DNA of 33,395 bases from Proteobacteria bacterium SG_bin5 (GTDB lineage Bacteria; Pseudomonadota; Alphaproteobacteria; Sphingomonadales; Sphingomonadaceae), in NCBI GenBank assembly GCA_002083475.1, contig LWDI01000028.1:1-33395 (forward strand), written 5' to 3'. Position 1 is the stretch's first letter, and every line of letters starts with the position of its first letter. The notes below the pieces were generated by a model. The model saw only the letters and a list, made by a program, of their open reading frames with translations, had not been told where the DNA came from and made no database searches. Shown here piece after piece: positions 7,949 through 16,646 of this stretch. Both the position numbers and the translations under genes were made by a program.

Positions 7949-9817
7949 ATGGCGACCGCCACCCACACTCTCCTCCCCGAAGAGGCCAGCGCCCACCCGC
8001 CCGCGGAATCGGTCGTGGTGCGCTTCGCCGGCGATTCGGGCGACGGGATGCAGCTGACCGGCGGTCAGTTCACGCTCTCGACCGCGCTCTCGGGCAACGA
8101 CCTCGCGACCTTCCCGGACTTCCCCGCCGAAATCCGCGCGCCGCAGGGGACATTGTTCGGCGTCTCCGCTTTCCAGATCAATTTCGGCTCGACCGAGATC
8201 ACGACGGCGGGCGACCAGCCCGACGTGCTCGTCGCGATGAACCCGGCCGCGCTCAAGGTGAATGTCGATCAGCTGCGCCCCGGCGGCCTCATCATCGCCG
8301 ACGAAGGCGAGTTCACCGAGCGCAATCTCGCCAAGGCCAAATACGCCGCCAACCCGCTCGACGATGGCAGCCTGGCCAAATGGCAGTTGATGAAGCTCAA
8401 CATCAGCCAGATGACGCTCGATGCGGTGAAGCCCTTCGGCCTCGGCAACAAGGAAGCGCTGCGCTGCAAGAATATGTGGACGCTGGGGCTGGCGCTGTGG
8501 ATGTTCGATCGTGATCGCCAGCCGATCGTCGATTGGCTCAACCAGAAATTCGCCAAGAAGCCGATCCTGGCGGAAGCGAACATCGCCGCGCTCAACGCCG
8601 GCCATGCTTATGGCGAGACCGCCGAGCTTTCGGGGCCGATGAAGCAGCACCCGATCGCCGCCGCGCCCGCGCCGGCCGGGCTTTATCGCACCGTGACGGG
8701 GGCCGAGGCGATCTCGCTCGGGCTGGTCGCGGGCGCGCAGCTCGCCGGGCTGCCGATGTTCTTCGGCGGCTATCCGATCACGCCGGCTTCGGCGATCCTG
8801 CATCACCTCGCGCGGCTGAAGGAGTTCCACGTCACGTCCTTCCAGGCGGAGGACGAGATCGCCGCGATCTGCTCGGCGATCGGCGCTTCCTATGCCGGGC
8901 AATTGGGCGTCACCAGCTCGTCGGGTCCGGGCATCGCGCTCAAGGGCGAGGCGATGGGCCTCGCGATCATGACCGAGCTGCCGCTCGTCATCGTCAATTC
9001 GCAGCGCGGCGGGCCTTCCACGGGCCTGCCGACCAAGACCGAGCAATCGGACCTTTATCAAGCCGTTTACGGCCGCAACGGCGACGCGCCGATGCCGGTG
9101 ATCGCCGCGCGTTCGGCCGCCGACTGTTTCGATTGCGCGATCGAGGCGTGCCGGATCGCGGTCGAGTATATGACCCCAGTCATGCTGCTCACCGACGGCT
9201 ATCTGGCGAACGCCGCCGAGCCGTGGCGCGTGCCCGATATGAGCCAATATGCGCCCTTCCCGGTGCGTTTCCTGGAGGCGGTGCCCGAGGGCGGCTTCCA
9301 ACCCTATGCCCGCGACGCCAAGGGGGCGCGCCCCTGGGTGAAGCCGGGGACGCCGGGGCTGCTCCACCGGATCGGCGGGATCGAGAAATCGGTCGGCACC
9401 GGCAATATCGATTATTCGCCCGCCAACCACCAGGCGATGACCGAGCTGCGCCAGGGCAAGGTGCTGGGGATCAAGGTGCCGGATCAGCAAGTCGATCTGG
9501 GCGCGCCCGGCGGCAAGCTGGTGGTGGTCGGCTGGGGCTCGACCTTCGGCCCGATCCACCAGGCGGTGCGCCGCGCGCGGGCGCGGGGGCAGGACGTGAG
9601 CCACGTCCACATCCGCCACATCTGGCCGATGCCCGGCAATTTGGGCGCTCTGCTAAAGGGTTACGAGAAAGTGCTCGTGCCCGAGATGAACACCGGCCAG
9701 CTCAAGACGCTGCTGCGCGACCAATATCTGGTCGACGCGCGCCCGCTCAACAAAGTGTCGGGCCAGCCGTTCCGCATCGCCGAAATCGAAGCCGCGATCG
9801 ACGCGGCGCTCGCCTGA
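7949..9817 (+). CDS. korA: 2-oxoacid:ferredoxin oxidoreductase, fused gamma-alpha subunit (KorA type)
   Basis: With KorB this enzyme decarboxylates a 2-oxoacid, probably 2-oxoglutarate, to its CoA ester and reduces ferredoxin. The 622-residue chain starts with the gamma domain (GDSGDGMQLTGGQF, residues 28-41). The alpha domain follows from about residue 250, with GGYPITPAS, SSGPGIALKGEAMG and QRGGPSTGLPTKTEQ. It is one of two overlapping possible ATGs: 7943 leaves only two bases after the AGGA, and 7949 leaves eight, so I chose 7949. The open frame extends back to 7343 inside the upstream gene, which is a shadow. It lacks ferredoxin-type cysteine clusters of its own. korB starts 19 bases after its stop. 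Confidence 0.93.
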   Translation: MATATHTLLPEEASAHPPAESVVVRFAGDSGDGMQLTGGQFTLSTALSGNDLATFPDFPAEIRAPQGTLFGVSAFQINFGSTEITTAGDQPDVLVAMNPAALKVNVDQLRPGGLIIADEGEFTERNLAKAKYAANPLDDGSLAKWQLMKLNISQMTLDAVKPFGLGNKEALRCKNMWTLGLALWMFDRDRQPIVDWLNQKFAKKPILAEANIAALNAGHAYGETAELSGPMKQHPIAAAPAPAGLYRTVTGAEAISLGLVAGAQLAGLPMFFGGYPITPASAILHHLARLKEFHVTSFQAEDEIAAICSAIGASYAGQLGVTSSSGPGIALKGEAMGLAIMTELPLVIVNSQRGGPSTGLPTKTEQSDLYQAVYGRNGDAPMPVIAARSAADCFDCAIEACRIAVEYMTPVMLLTDGYLANAAEPWRVPDMSQYAPFPVRFLEAVPEGGFQPYARDAKGARPWVKPGTPGLLHRIGGIEKSVGTGNIDYSPANHQAMTELRQGKVLGIKVPDQQVDLGAPGGKLVVVGWGSTFGPIHQAVRRARARGQDVSHVHIRHIWPMPGNLGALLKGYEKVLVPEMNTGQLKTLLRDQYLVDARPLNKVSGQPFRIAEIEAAIDAALA

Positions 9818-9836
9818 TCCAACGAAAGACGTTGCC

Positions 9837-10871
9837 ATGAACGACATGACCCCCATCGCCAAGACGACGATCAAGGATTGGGAATCCGATCAGGAAGTCC
9901 GCTGGTGCCCCGGCTGCGGCGACTATGCGATATTGAAGGCGGTGCAGCGCACCATGCCCGAGATCGGCGCGCGGCCGGAAAACACCGTGTTCGTCAGCGG
10001 CATCGGCTGTTCGAGCCGCTTTCCTTATTATATGGAAACCTACGGCTTCCACACGATTCACGGCCGCGCGCCGGCGATCGCGACGGGGGTGAAGCTCGCC
10101 AACCCCGAACTCGACGTGTGGATCATCACCGGCGACGGCGACGCGCTGTCGATCGGCGGCAACCACACGATGCACCTGCTGCGGCGCAATCTGAACTGCC
10201 AGATCCTGTTGTTCAACAACGAGATTTACGGCCTCACCAAGGGCCAATATTCGCCCACCAGCCGCGAGGGGACGCGCAGCCCCTCGACGCCCTATGGCTC
10301 GGTCGATCGCCCGGCCACGCCCTGCGCCTTCGCGCTCGGTTCGGGCGCGCGCTTCGTCGCGCGCGGGATCGATGTCCACAAGAACCTGCCGCAGGTGCTG
10401 AAAGCCGCTTATCACCACAAGGGCGCGGCGTTCGTCGAGATTTTCCAGAATTGCATCGTCTATAATGACGAGGTGTTCGCCGCCTTCACCGCCAAGGATC
10501 AGGCGCCGGGGCATCAATTGTGGCTCGAACATGGCAAGCCGATGCTGTTCGCGGGCGGCACCAAGGGCATCGCGATCGACCATATGACGCTCACCCCCGT
10601 GGTCGTCGACGTGGTGGACGGCGATTGGCAGGCGGCGGGCGTGGTGGTGCACGACGTCACCAACCGCACCGTCGCGCATATGCTGGTCGAGCTGCCGTTC
10701 GGCGAATTCCCGATGGCGCTGGGCGTCCTCTATGACGACCCCAAGCCGACCTTCGAGGACGCGGTGATCGCGCAAAACGATAGCGCGGCGGCGGGCAAGA
10801 GCGCCGACCTGCAACGCTTGGTGGCGAAGGGCGAAACCTGGATGGTGGAGAAACAGCCGCACGAGATTTGA
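9837..10871 (+). CDS. korB: 2-oxoacid:ferredoxin oxidoreductase, beta subunit
   Basis: This 344-residue thiamine-diphosphate and iron-sulfur subunit pairs with KorA. Cys24 and Cys27 (CPGCGDY) and Cys58 (GIGCSSR) with a later cysteine (FQNC) fit the ligands of the [4Fe-4S] cluster. TGDGDALSIGGNH near residue 98 is the thiamine-diphosphate/Mg2+ motif. The QYSPTSREGT stretch is typical of the two-subunit enzymes found in aerobes. It is cotranscribed with korA. The GxxExxY gene begins only a few bases after its stop. The choice of 2-oxoglutarate over pyruvate rests on family resemblance and is not proven. Confidence 0.93.
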   Translation: MNDMTPIAKTTIKDWESDQEVRWCPGCGDYAILKAVQRTMPEIGARPENTVFVSGIGCSSRFPYYMETYGFHTIHGRAPAIATGVKLANPELDVWIITGDGDALSIGGNHTMHLLRRNLNCQILLFNNEIYGLTKGQYSPTSREGTRSPSTPYGSVDRPATPCAFALGSGARFVARGIDVHKNLPQVLKAAYHHKGAAFVEIFQNCIVYNDEVFAAFTAKDQAPGHQLWLEHGKPMLFAGGTKGIAIDHMTLTPVVVDVVDGDWQAAGVVVHDVTNRTVAHMLVELPFGEFPMALGVLYDDPKPTFEDAVIAQNDSAAAGKSADLQRLVAKGETWMVEKQPHEI

Positions 10872-10885
10872 AGGGGGGAGAAAGT

Positions 10886-11317
10886 TTGACTCACACGAAG
10901 CCACAAAGGCACGAAGACGCAAGCCACGATATCGAAGGGCTGGCGCGTGTTGCCGTCGTTTGTGGCTTCAAGCTGCATCAGGCGCTGGGGCCTGGGTTAC
11001 TCGAGTCGGTTTATGAAGCTTGTCTGTTCAAGAGCCTCGCGGAGCGAGGCTTTTTGGTCGAGCGGCAGAAGGCCGTGCCGATCCGCTTCGAGGGGCTCGT
11101 CCTCGACGAAGGGTTTCGGATCGATTTGCTCGTTGCCGGTCAGCTGGTGATCGAACTCAAATCCTGTGAAGCCCTTGCTCCGGTCCACGGCAAGCAGTTG
11201 CTCACTTATCTGCGCCTGATGGATCTGCCGCTTGGCCTGCTGATGAACTTTGGCGCGGCGAGTTTCAAAGAGGGTGTGCGTCGCGTAGCGAACAATTACT
11301 ACCGACCAATCGCTTAG
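10886..11317 (+). CDS. GxxExxY-family protein (PD-(D/E)XK-like fold)
   Basis: The 143-residue product has the naming motif GPGLLESVYEACL. It also has the conserved DEGFRIDLLV...LVIELKS stretch that resembles a PD-(D/E)XK nuclease core, and the PVHGKQLLTYLRL tail. The family is widespread and its role is unestablished. There is no ATG near the expected N-terminus. The best start is TTG at 10886, five bases after AGGGGGGAG; another TTG lies at 10868. The gene is framed by inverted repeats at 10891-10917 and 11321-11350, and the left one lies within its first codons. Codon choice is less G+C-rich than that of its neighbours, suggesting acquisition. Confidence 0.8.
   Translation: MTHTKPQRHEDASHDIEGLARVAVVCGFKLHQALGPGLLESVYEACLFKSLAERGFLVERQKAVPIRFEGLVLDEGFRIDLLVAGQLVIELKSCEALAPVHGKQLLTYLRLMDLPLGLLMNFGAASFKEGVRRVANNYYRPIA
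10891..10917 (+). repeat. Left inverted repeat of the GxxExxY gene (three CACRAAG units)
   Basis: The stretch holds three copies of CACRAAG at 8-base steps (CACGAAG, CACAAAG, CACGAAG), starting with TCA. Its reverse complement recurs at 11321-11350 after the stop of the gene, with four mismatches over 26 bases. It lies within the first codons of the GxxExxY gene, so it is also translated (THTKPQRHED). Confidence 0.8.
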
Positions 11318-11320
11318 CGC

Positions 11321-11350
11321 CTTTCTTTGTGGCTTCGTGGCTTTGTGTGA
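11321..11350 (-). repeat. Right inverted repeat of the GxxExxY gene
   Basis: Read on the minus strand this gives TCACACAAAGCCACGAAGCC followed by ACAAAG, matching the left copy at 10891-10917. It begins four bases after the stop codon of the GxxExxY gene and ends 15 bases before the photolyase start. It could pair with the left copy in the mRNA or mark the borders of a mobile cassette. Confidence 0.8.
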
Positions 11351-11365
11351 GGCTATCAGCAGCGC

Positions 11366-12736
11366 ATGACCTCGATCGTCTGGTTTCGCCGCGACCTGCG
11401 CCTCGCCGATCAAGCCGCGCTCGTCGCCGCCGCCGCGCGGGGGGCGGTGATTCCCGTCTATATCCTCGACGACGAGACGCCCAAGCATCGCAAGCTGGGC
11501 GGCGCCTCGCGCTGGTGGCTGCATCATAGCCTGGCGAGCCTCGACCAAAGCCTGCGCGAGCGCGGCGCGCGGCTGATCTTGCGGCGCGGGCGCTGCGACG
11601 ATCAGCTGGCGGTGATCGCGCAAGAGACCGGCGCGACCGAAGTCCACGCGCTGCGCCATTACGAGCCCTGGTGGCGCAATGCCGAGCGCGCGGTCGCGCA
11701 GCGACTGACGCTCCATTGCCATGACGGCAATTATCTCGCGCCGCCGGGCAGCATCGTCAGCGGGCAGGGGACGCCGTACAAAATCTACACCCCCTTTTGG
11801 CGCGCGCTTTCGGCGACGCTCCCGCCGCCCGAGCCGCTCGCCGCCCCCAAACGGCTCGATCCGCCCGCCCAATGGCCGGCGAGCGACGCTCTGGACGATT
11901 GGGGGCTGCTCCCCACCAAGCCCGATTGGGCCAAGGGCTTCGCGGCCGAATGGACCCCCGGCGAAGCCGGCGCCGCCGAGCGGCTCGCGGCCTTCGCCGA
12001 TCGTGCCGCCCGCTATGAGGAGCAGCGCAATCTGCCGTCGATCGAGGGTACGTCGCGCCTGTCGCCGCACCTCCATTTCGGCGAAATTTCGCCCGCCGCT
12101 GCTTGGCATGCGGTGGCGGGGAAGGGCGGCTCGGTCGGCACGTTTCTCGGCGAGCTGGGCTGGCGCGATTATGCGCAGAACATCGTCCTGCAATTCCCCG
12201 ATTACGCCGCGCGCAACGCCAAGCCCCAATTCGATAAGCTCGCCTGGCGCGACGACGCCCGCGTCGCCGATGATCTGAAGGCCTGGCAGCAGGGGCGCAC
12301 CGGCTATCCGATCGTCGACGCGGGGATGCGCCAGCTCTGGGCGAGCGGCTGGATGCACAACCGGGTGCGGATGATCGCCGCCTACTTCCTGATCAAGCAT
12401 CTGCTGATCGACTGGCGCGTCGGCGAGCGCTGGTTCTGGGACACGCTGGTCGACGCCGATTACGCCTCCAACGCGGTCAATTGGCAGTGGGTCGCCGGAT
12501 CGGGGGTGGACGCGAACATCTTCTCGCGGATCATGGCGCCGCTTTCGCAATCGGAGAAATTCGACGCGGCCGGCTATATCCGCCACTGGGTGCCCGAATT
12601 GCGCGGGCTGAGCGACGCGGCGATCCACGATCCCGAGGAAGCGGGCGCGCGCCCGCGCGATTATCCGCGCAAGATCATCGGCCACCGCGAAGCGCGCGAG
12701 CGGGCGCTCGCGGCGGCGGCGGCGATGCGCGGATGA
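11366..12736 (+). CDS. phrB: Deoxyribodipyrimidine photolyase (cryptochrome/photolyase family, class I type)
   Basis: The enzyme splits UV-induced cyclobutane pyrimidine dimers using blue light and FADH-. The 456-residue product starts with the antenna-binding Rossmann domain (TSIVWFRRDLRLADQ). The FAD domain follows, with TSRLSPHLHFGEIS, GTFLGELGWRDYA, TGYPIVDAGMRQL, WMHNRVRM and NWQWVAGSG. These are hallmarks of class I CPD photolyases. The start is ATG at 11366. Light repair is expected in a phototroph exposed to sun. There is no sign of cotranscription with the preceding gene apart from proximity. Confidence 0.94.
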   Translation: MTSIVWFRRDLRLADQAALVAAAARGAVIPVYILDDETPKHRKLGGASRWWLHHSLASLDQSLRERGARLILRRGRCDDQLAVIAQETGATEVHALRHYEPWWRNAERAVAQRLTLHCHDGNYLAPPGSIVSGQGTPYKIYTPFWRALSATLPPPEPLAAPKRLDPPAQWPASDALDDWGLLPTKPDWAKGFAAEWTPGEAGAAERLAAFADRAARYEEQRNLPSIEGTSRLSPHLHFGEISPAAAWHAVAGKGGSVGTFLGELGWRDYAQNIVLQFPDYAARNAKPQFDKLAWRDDARVADDLKAWQQGRTGYPIVDAGMRQLWASGWMHNRVRMIAAYFLIKHLLIDWRVGERWFWDTLVDADYASNAVNWQWVAGSGVDANIFSRIMAPLSQSEKFDAAGYIRHWVPELRGLSDAAIHDPEEAGARPRDYPRKIIGHREARERALAAAAAMRG

Positions 12737-12775
12737 TCCCGCTCGGGCCGCTGCCGCTGGACGCGGCTGATCCTG

Positions 12776-13501
12776 TCAGACGGTAGCGGGGCGCGGCTGG
12801 TCGAGACCTTGTGAGGCGATCCAGCCGGGCAAATCGCCCAAGCGATCGAGTTGGGCGAAGCGCGGGTGATCGCTGGGGGCGGGCGCGCGTTCGTGGCTCC
12901 AGACGATCGAATGCGGCACGTAAATCCCCCAAGCCCCGGCGGCGAGCGCGGGGAGGACGTCCGAGCGCATCGAATCGCCCGCCATCAGCGCCGCCTCGGG
13001 CGCGACGCCATATTTGGCGAACAACCGGGTGAAGACGCCCGCATCCTTCTCGCTCACGATCTCGACGCCGGTGAAATGCGCGCCCAGCCCAGAGGCGGCG
13101 AGCTTGCTTTCCTGGTGGAGCAGATCGCCCTTGGTGACGAGCACCAGCGGCGCGATTTCGGCGAGCGCCTCGATCGTCTCGGCGATGCCGTCGAACAGTT
13201 CGACCGGATGCGCGAGCAGCGCCCGACCCGCCTCCAGGATCGCGCGCAGCTCGGCGGCGGTAAGCGCGTCGCCGCACAGCTCGAGCGCGGTCTCGATCAT
13301 CGAGAGAGTGAAGCTCTTCGCACCATAGCCATAGAGCGCGAGATTGCGCGTCTCGACCTCGGCGAGCGTCGCGCGCGCGACCCGATGCTCGGCGAAGGGC
13401 GCGAGCAGATCGGCGAGCGCCGCCTCGGTCGCCTCGAAATGGCGCATATTGTGCCAGAGCGTATCGTCGGCATCGAGGCAGATGAGCTGGAGCGAGGGCA
13501 T
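12776..13501 (-). CDS. HAD-family hydrolase
   Basis: The 241-residue product has the four HAD signatures: the nucleophile motif CLDADDTLWHN at residues 9-19, a VTKGD motif II near 120, a later lysine (SEKD), and GDSMRSDV as the acidic motif IV. The alpha-helical cap between the first two motifs is of the phosphoglycolate-phosphatase/haloacid-dehalogenase type. It is presumably a cytoplasmic phosphatase of a small metabolite; the substrate is unknown. It converges with the photolyase gene, with 39 bases between the stops. Confidence 0.85.
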   Translation of the reverse strand: MPSLQLICLDADDTLWHNMRHFEATEAALADLLAPFAEHRVARATLAEVETRNLALYGYGAKSFTLSMIETALELCGDALTAAELRAILEAGRALLAHPVELFDGIAETIEALAEIAPLVLVTKGDLLHQESKLAASGLGAHFTGVEIVSEKDAGVFTRLFAKYGVAPEAALMAGDSMRSDVLPALAAGAWGIYVPHSIVWSHERAPAPSDHPRFAQLDRLGDLPGWIASQGLDQPRPATV

Positions 13502-13643
13502 TTTCCGAGCCTTTGGTCGAAAGGCGGCGCGATGCCAAGCGCCACCCCGGATTTAGCGCGCGATGGTGGCATGGTGGCGGCGCGCGGTCGCGGCATAAAA
13601 GATGCGTGGGCCGCGCTTTGCCGCCGCGCTACGGGCGGGCGCG

Positions 13644-13766
13644 ATGGACCGCGCGCGCATTTTCCTGATCCTCGCCGGGGCGACCGTGCTCGGCTTCGCG
13701 GACTTTCGACCAGCGCGAGGCTGGTCTATCGCCGATCGATCCTCGGCGTATCGGCCGCAAGTCTAG
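13644..13766 (+). pseudogene. Orphan copy of the MFS gene 5' end (truncated duplicate)
   Basis: An ATG at 13644 opens a 40-codon frame whose first 19 residues (MDRARIFLILAGATVLGFA) match the start of the MFS transporter at 14747 (MGRALVFMILAGATVLGFA) at 15 of 19 positions. The DNA match covers about 58 bases with 8 differences. The last 28 bases (13674-13701 and 14777-14804) are identical. After 13701 the similarity ends abruptly and a short hairpin (ACCAGC...GCTGGT, 13709-13725) follows. It looks like the remnant left when the methyltransferase segment came in. Confidence 0.7.
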
Positions 13767-13776
13767 GAACCCTCGG

Positions 13777-14739
13777 ATGACCATCGCTTTCGTCGAACCG
13801 GGAACGCGCGATCGGCTGCGACGCGAGGGCGATGCTTATGTCGCGCCGTCGGGAAGAAGATTTCCGATCGTGGACGGCATCGCCCGCTTCGTCGACGACG
13901 ATAATTATGCCCGCAATTTCGGCATGCAGTGGAATCTCTTCGCGGCGACGCAGATCGATGACGGATCGCATTCGCATTCGGCCGATCGTTTTTGGACCGA
14001 ATCGGGGTGGACGCCCGCGATGCTCGCCGGGAAAACCGTGCTGGAGGTCGGCTCGGGGGCCGGTCGCTTCACCAACATCGTCTTGCGCCAATCCGAGGCG
14101 CTTTTGGCGAGCATCGATTATTCGAACGCGGTGAAGGCCAATCTCGCGACCAACGGCGCGCTGGCCGGCGATCGACTGACGCTCGCCCAGGCGAGTATTT
14201 ACGAACTGCCGTTCGCCGACGAGGCGTTCGACTTCGTTTTCTGTTTCGGCGTGCTGCAACATACGCCCGATTTTCGCGCCGCGGTCCGCTGCCTGTTCGA
14301 CAAGCTCAAGCCCGGCGGGCGGCTCGCGATCGATTTCTACCCCATCAAGGGCTGGTGGACGAAATGCCATGCCAAATATCTGCTGCGCCCGCTCGCCAAG
14401 AAACTTCCGCATCCCCTGCTGCTGAAGATCATCCGGGGCTATGCGCCGGGCGCGGTCGCGCTTTATCGGCTGCTCGATCGGCTGGGGTTGCACGCTTTGA
14501 CGCGTTTCATCCCGATTTGCGATTTCAGGGCCTTTCCCGCCGGCCTTTCGGCGCAGCAGCGGCGCGAATGGATCATCCTCGATACTTTCGACATGTTCTC
14601 CCCCGAATTCGACAATCCGCAACGGATCGAAACCGTCGCGCGCTGGCTCGAACAAGCCGGCGCGGTGATCGATTGGGCCGATTTCGTCACGGTCTGCGGC
14701 GGCCGGGCCGCCGTCGTCAGAGCGCGTAAGCCCGGCTGA
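13777..14739 (+). CDS. SAM-dependent methyltransferase with Trm112-like N-terminus
   Basis: The 320-residue product has a short N-terminal segment (SGRRFPIVDGIARFV, like the Trm112/UPF0434 tail seen before some methyltransferases). A class I fold follows: the SAM-binding glycine motif VLEVGSGAGRFT near residues 88-99, DYS as the acidic loop, and FDFVFCFGVLQHTPD as motif IV. Methyltransferases of this shape act on sugars, lipids or small metabolites; the substrate is not deducible. It sits between two copies of the MFS 5' end. Its codons look less extremely G+C-rich than those of its neighbours, both of which suggest insertion. The ATG follows a weak ribosome binding site. Confidence 0.82.
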   Translation: MTIAFVEPGTRDRLRREGDAYVAPSGRRFPIVDGIARFVDDDNYARNFGMQWNLFAATQIDDGSHSHSADRFWTESGWTPAMLAGKTVLEVGSGAGRFTNIVLRQSEALLASIDYSNAVKANLATNGALAGDRLTLAQASIYELPFADEAFDFVFCFGVLQHTPDFRAAVRCLFDKLKPGGRLAIDFYPIKGWWTKCHAKYLLRPLAKKLPHPLLLKIIRGYAPGAVALYRLLDRLGLHALTRFIPICDFRAFPAGLSAQQRREWIILDTFDMFSPEFDNPQRIETVARWLEQAGAVIDWADFVTVCGGRAAVVRARKPG

Positions 14740-14746
14740 CGCGCGG

Positions 14747-15895
14747 ATGGGGCGGGCGCTCGTCTTCATGATCCTGGCCGGGGCGACCGTGCTCGGCTTC
14801 GCGGGCACCGATCTGGTGTTGCCGGCGGTGCCGCTGTTGCCGCGCGCGCTCGGCGGGAGCGTCGCCCAGGCGCAATATGTGCTCGCGAGCTTCACCGGCG
14901 GGATGGCGGCCGGGTTGCTGCTCTTCGGCGCGCTTGCCGGGCGCGCGGCGGAGCGGACGGTGATCGCGGGCTCGCTCGCCGCTTATGCCTTGGTGTCGCT
15001 GCTCTGCGCGGCGAGCCCCTCGCTCCCGATCCTGATCGCGCTCCGCTTCGCGCAGGGCATGGCGTCGGCGGCGGCGGGGGTGTTCGCGCCGGGCATTTTG
15101 CGGCGGCTTTATGGGGCGCGGGCGGTGAGCGCGCTCGGGGCGATCGGCGCGATCGAATCGCTCGCGCCGGCGCTGGCGCCGGTCGCCGGCTGGGCGCTGC
15201 TCGGGCTGGGGGGCTGGCGCGCGAGCTTCGGGGTGCTCGCCGCGCTCGCCCTGCCGCTCGCGCTCGCCGCGCGGCTGGCGCCCGGCTGGCCACCGCCGCC
15301 GCCACGCCGGGCAGGAAGCTATGCCGCGCTCCTGCGCCGACCGAGCTTCCTGCTCCAAGCGCTCGCCCATGCGGCGACGGTGGCGGCGCTGCTCGTGTTC
15401 GTGTTCGGCGCGCCGGTGGTTTTCACGCGCGTGTTGGGGACGACGATCGCCGCGTTCATCGCGATGCAGTTGGCGGGCGTCGGCCTGTTCATCCTCGCCT
15501 CGCTCGCGGCGGGCAGGCTGGTGCGCTGGCTGGGAACGCGCCGGCTGATCGCGCTCGCGACATTGCTCGGGCTGATCGGCGCGTTGGGGCTTTTGGCCTA
15601 TGCGCTGGCGGGCGGACGAAGCCCGCTGGCGGTGAGCCTGATCTTCCTCTTGCTCAACCTCGGGCTGGGCCTGCGCGGGCCGGCGGGGTTCAACGCGGCG
15701 CTGGTGGCGGCGGCGGGCGACGAGGCGCGCGGCGCCGCGCTGATCGTGGTCGCGATGCTCGCGCTGCCCGCGCTCGGCACGGCGCTGGTCGCGCCGATCA
15801 TCCTGCTCGGCCTCCTGCCGATCGCCGCCGCCGCCGCCGTGCTGGCGCTGCTCGCCGCCGCCGCGACGCTCACCGCGCGCCGCCTCCCCGATTAG
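14747..15895 (+). CDS. MFS transporter (multidrug/sugar efflux-like)
   Basis: The 382-residue protein is almost wholly hydrophobic, with about twelve membrane segments. It carries the MFS loop between helices 2 and 3 in reduced form (ALAGRAAERTVIAG) and a proline-rich central loop (GWPPPPPRRAGS near residue 184). It is likely a proton-driven exporter of the inner membrane; the substrate is unknown. The start is ATG at 14747, seven bases after the methyltransferase stop, so it may now depend on that gene's transcript. A degenerate copy of its first 58 bases lies at 13644. Confidence 0.82.
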   Translation: MGRALVFMILAGATVLGFAGTDLVLPAVPLLPRALGGSVAQAQYVLASFTGGMAAGLLLFGALAGRAAERTVIAGSLAAYALVSLLCAASPSLPILIALRFAQGMASAAAGVFAPGILRRLYGARAVSALGAIGAIESLAPALAPVAGWALLGLGGWRASFGVLAALALPLALAARLAPGWPPPPPRRAGSYAALLRRPSFLLQALAHAATVAALLVFVFGAPVVFTRVLGTTIAAFIAMQLAGVGLFILASLAAGRLVRWLGTRRLIALATLLGLIGALGLLAYALAGGRSPLAVSLIFLLLNLGLGLRGPAGFNAALVAAAGDEARGAALIVVAMLALPALGTALVAPIILLGLLPIAAAAAVLALLAAAATLTARRLPD

Positions 15896-16005
15896 AGCGA
15901 TTGCCAGGCAGGTGGAATCACCTGCCGACTCGAAAATCGCGGCAAATCGAAGAACTAGAGCGGCGACTTGCGCGCGCGGCGCCGATGGCGCATGGCGGGG
16001 CGCGT

Positions 16006-16085
<80 letters not shown>

Positions 16086-16200
16086 CAAAAAACCTATTAT
16101 TTGCAGAGACTTATAATAAGCCGCTGTAGCAAGTGCAGTAGCAGTTGCTGTAGCAAGTCGGGCGCTGCCGGCTCGGCGCAGTAGGAGCTAGGCAGGGCGC

Positions 16201-16623
16201 ATGTGCAACCTCTACTCGGTCAAAACCTCTCGCGGCGAAGTCGCGGCGCACTTTCGCGTGCCGCAAAGCACAGCCGCTGCGATCGAACGAGGCGAGCTAG
16301 AGAAGGATTACGTCTCGCCGGGGCGTGAGGGCTGGGTGGTACGCAAAGATGGCGGCGAGCGCGCGCTCGACCTGATGCGCCGGGGCTTTCCCCCGCCGGC
16401 AGGGGTAAAGGCGCCCGTGGTCAATGTCCGCAACTATGCTTCGCCATTCTGGCGCTCGGCGCTGACGAACCCCGAACGGCGTTGCCTCGTCCCCGCCACG
16501 CGCTTCCAAGAGTGGAGCGCGGCCCCGGACCCTGCCACGGGCAAGAAGCGGCCGTTCTGGTTCAACTTGCCATTCTATCGTTCGAGAGCTTCCTCAACCT
16601 CGCCGACGCACGCCTATGGCTGA
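16201..16623 (+). pseudogene. Truncated SOS response-associated peptidase (SRAP/YedK family)
   Basis: SRAP proteins form a covalent link with abasic sites in single-stranded DNA through Cys2. The frame begins MCNLYSVKTSRGEV, with the catalytic cysteine at position 2, and continues to VVNVRNYASPFW and RRCLVPATRFQEW, the expected mid-domain stretches. It stops at 140 residues, whereas complete members have 200 or more. After KKRPFWFNLP (about residue 124) the sequence changes to an unrelated tail. The C-terminal catalytic histidine region is missing. A transposase-like tail in another frame starts near this junction. Confidence 0.75.
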
Positions 16624-16646
16624 AGTCTTTTGTCAACACGGCCTAG
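16581..16646 (+). pseudogene. Possible 3' remnant of an IS5-family transposase
   Basis: In a frame different from that of the SRAP gene the DNA reads FESFLNLADARLWLKSFVNT and ends A-stop at 16646. The pattern LA..RLWL.S at the very C-terminus resembles the tail of IS5-family transposases. It begins where the SRAP homology ends, which suggests an old insertion followed by deletion. The stretch is short, so this stays tentative. Confidence 0.35.

Noticed and set aside
16120..16160. CRISPR-like repeat (GCTGTAGCAAGT twice)
   Set aside because: Only two 12-base copies with a 12-base gap; no array and no cas genes.
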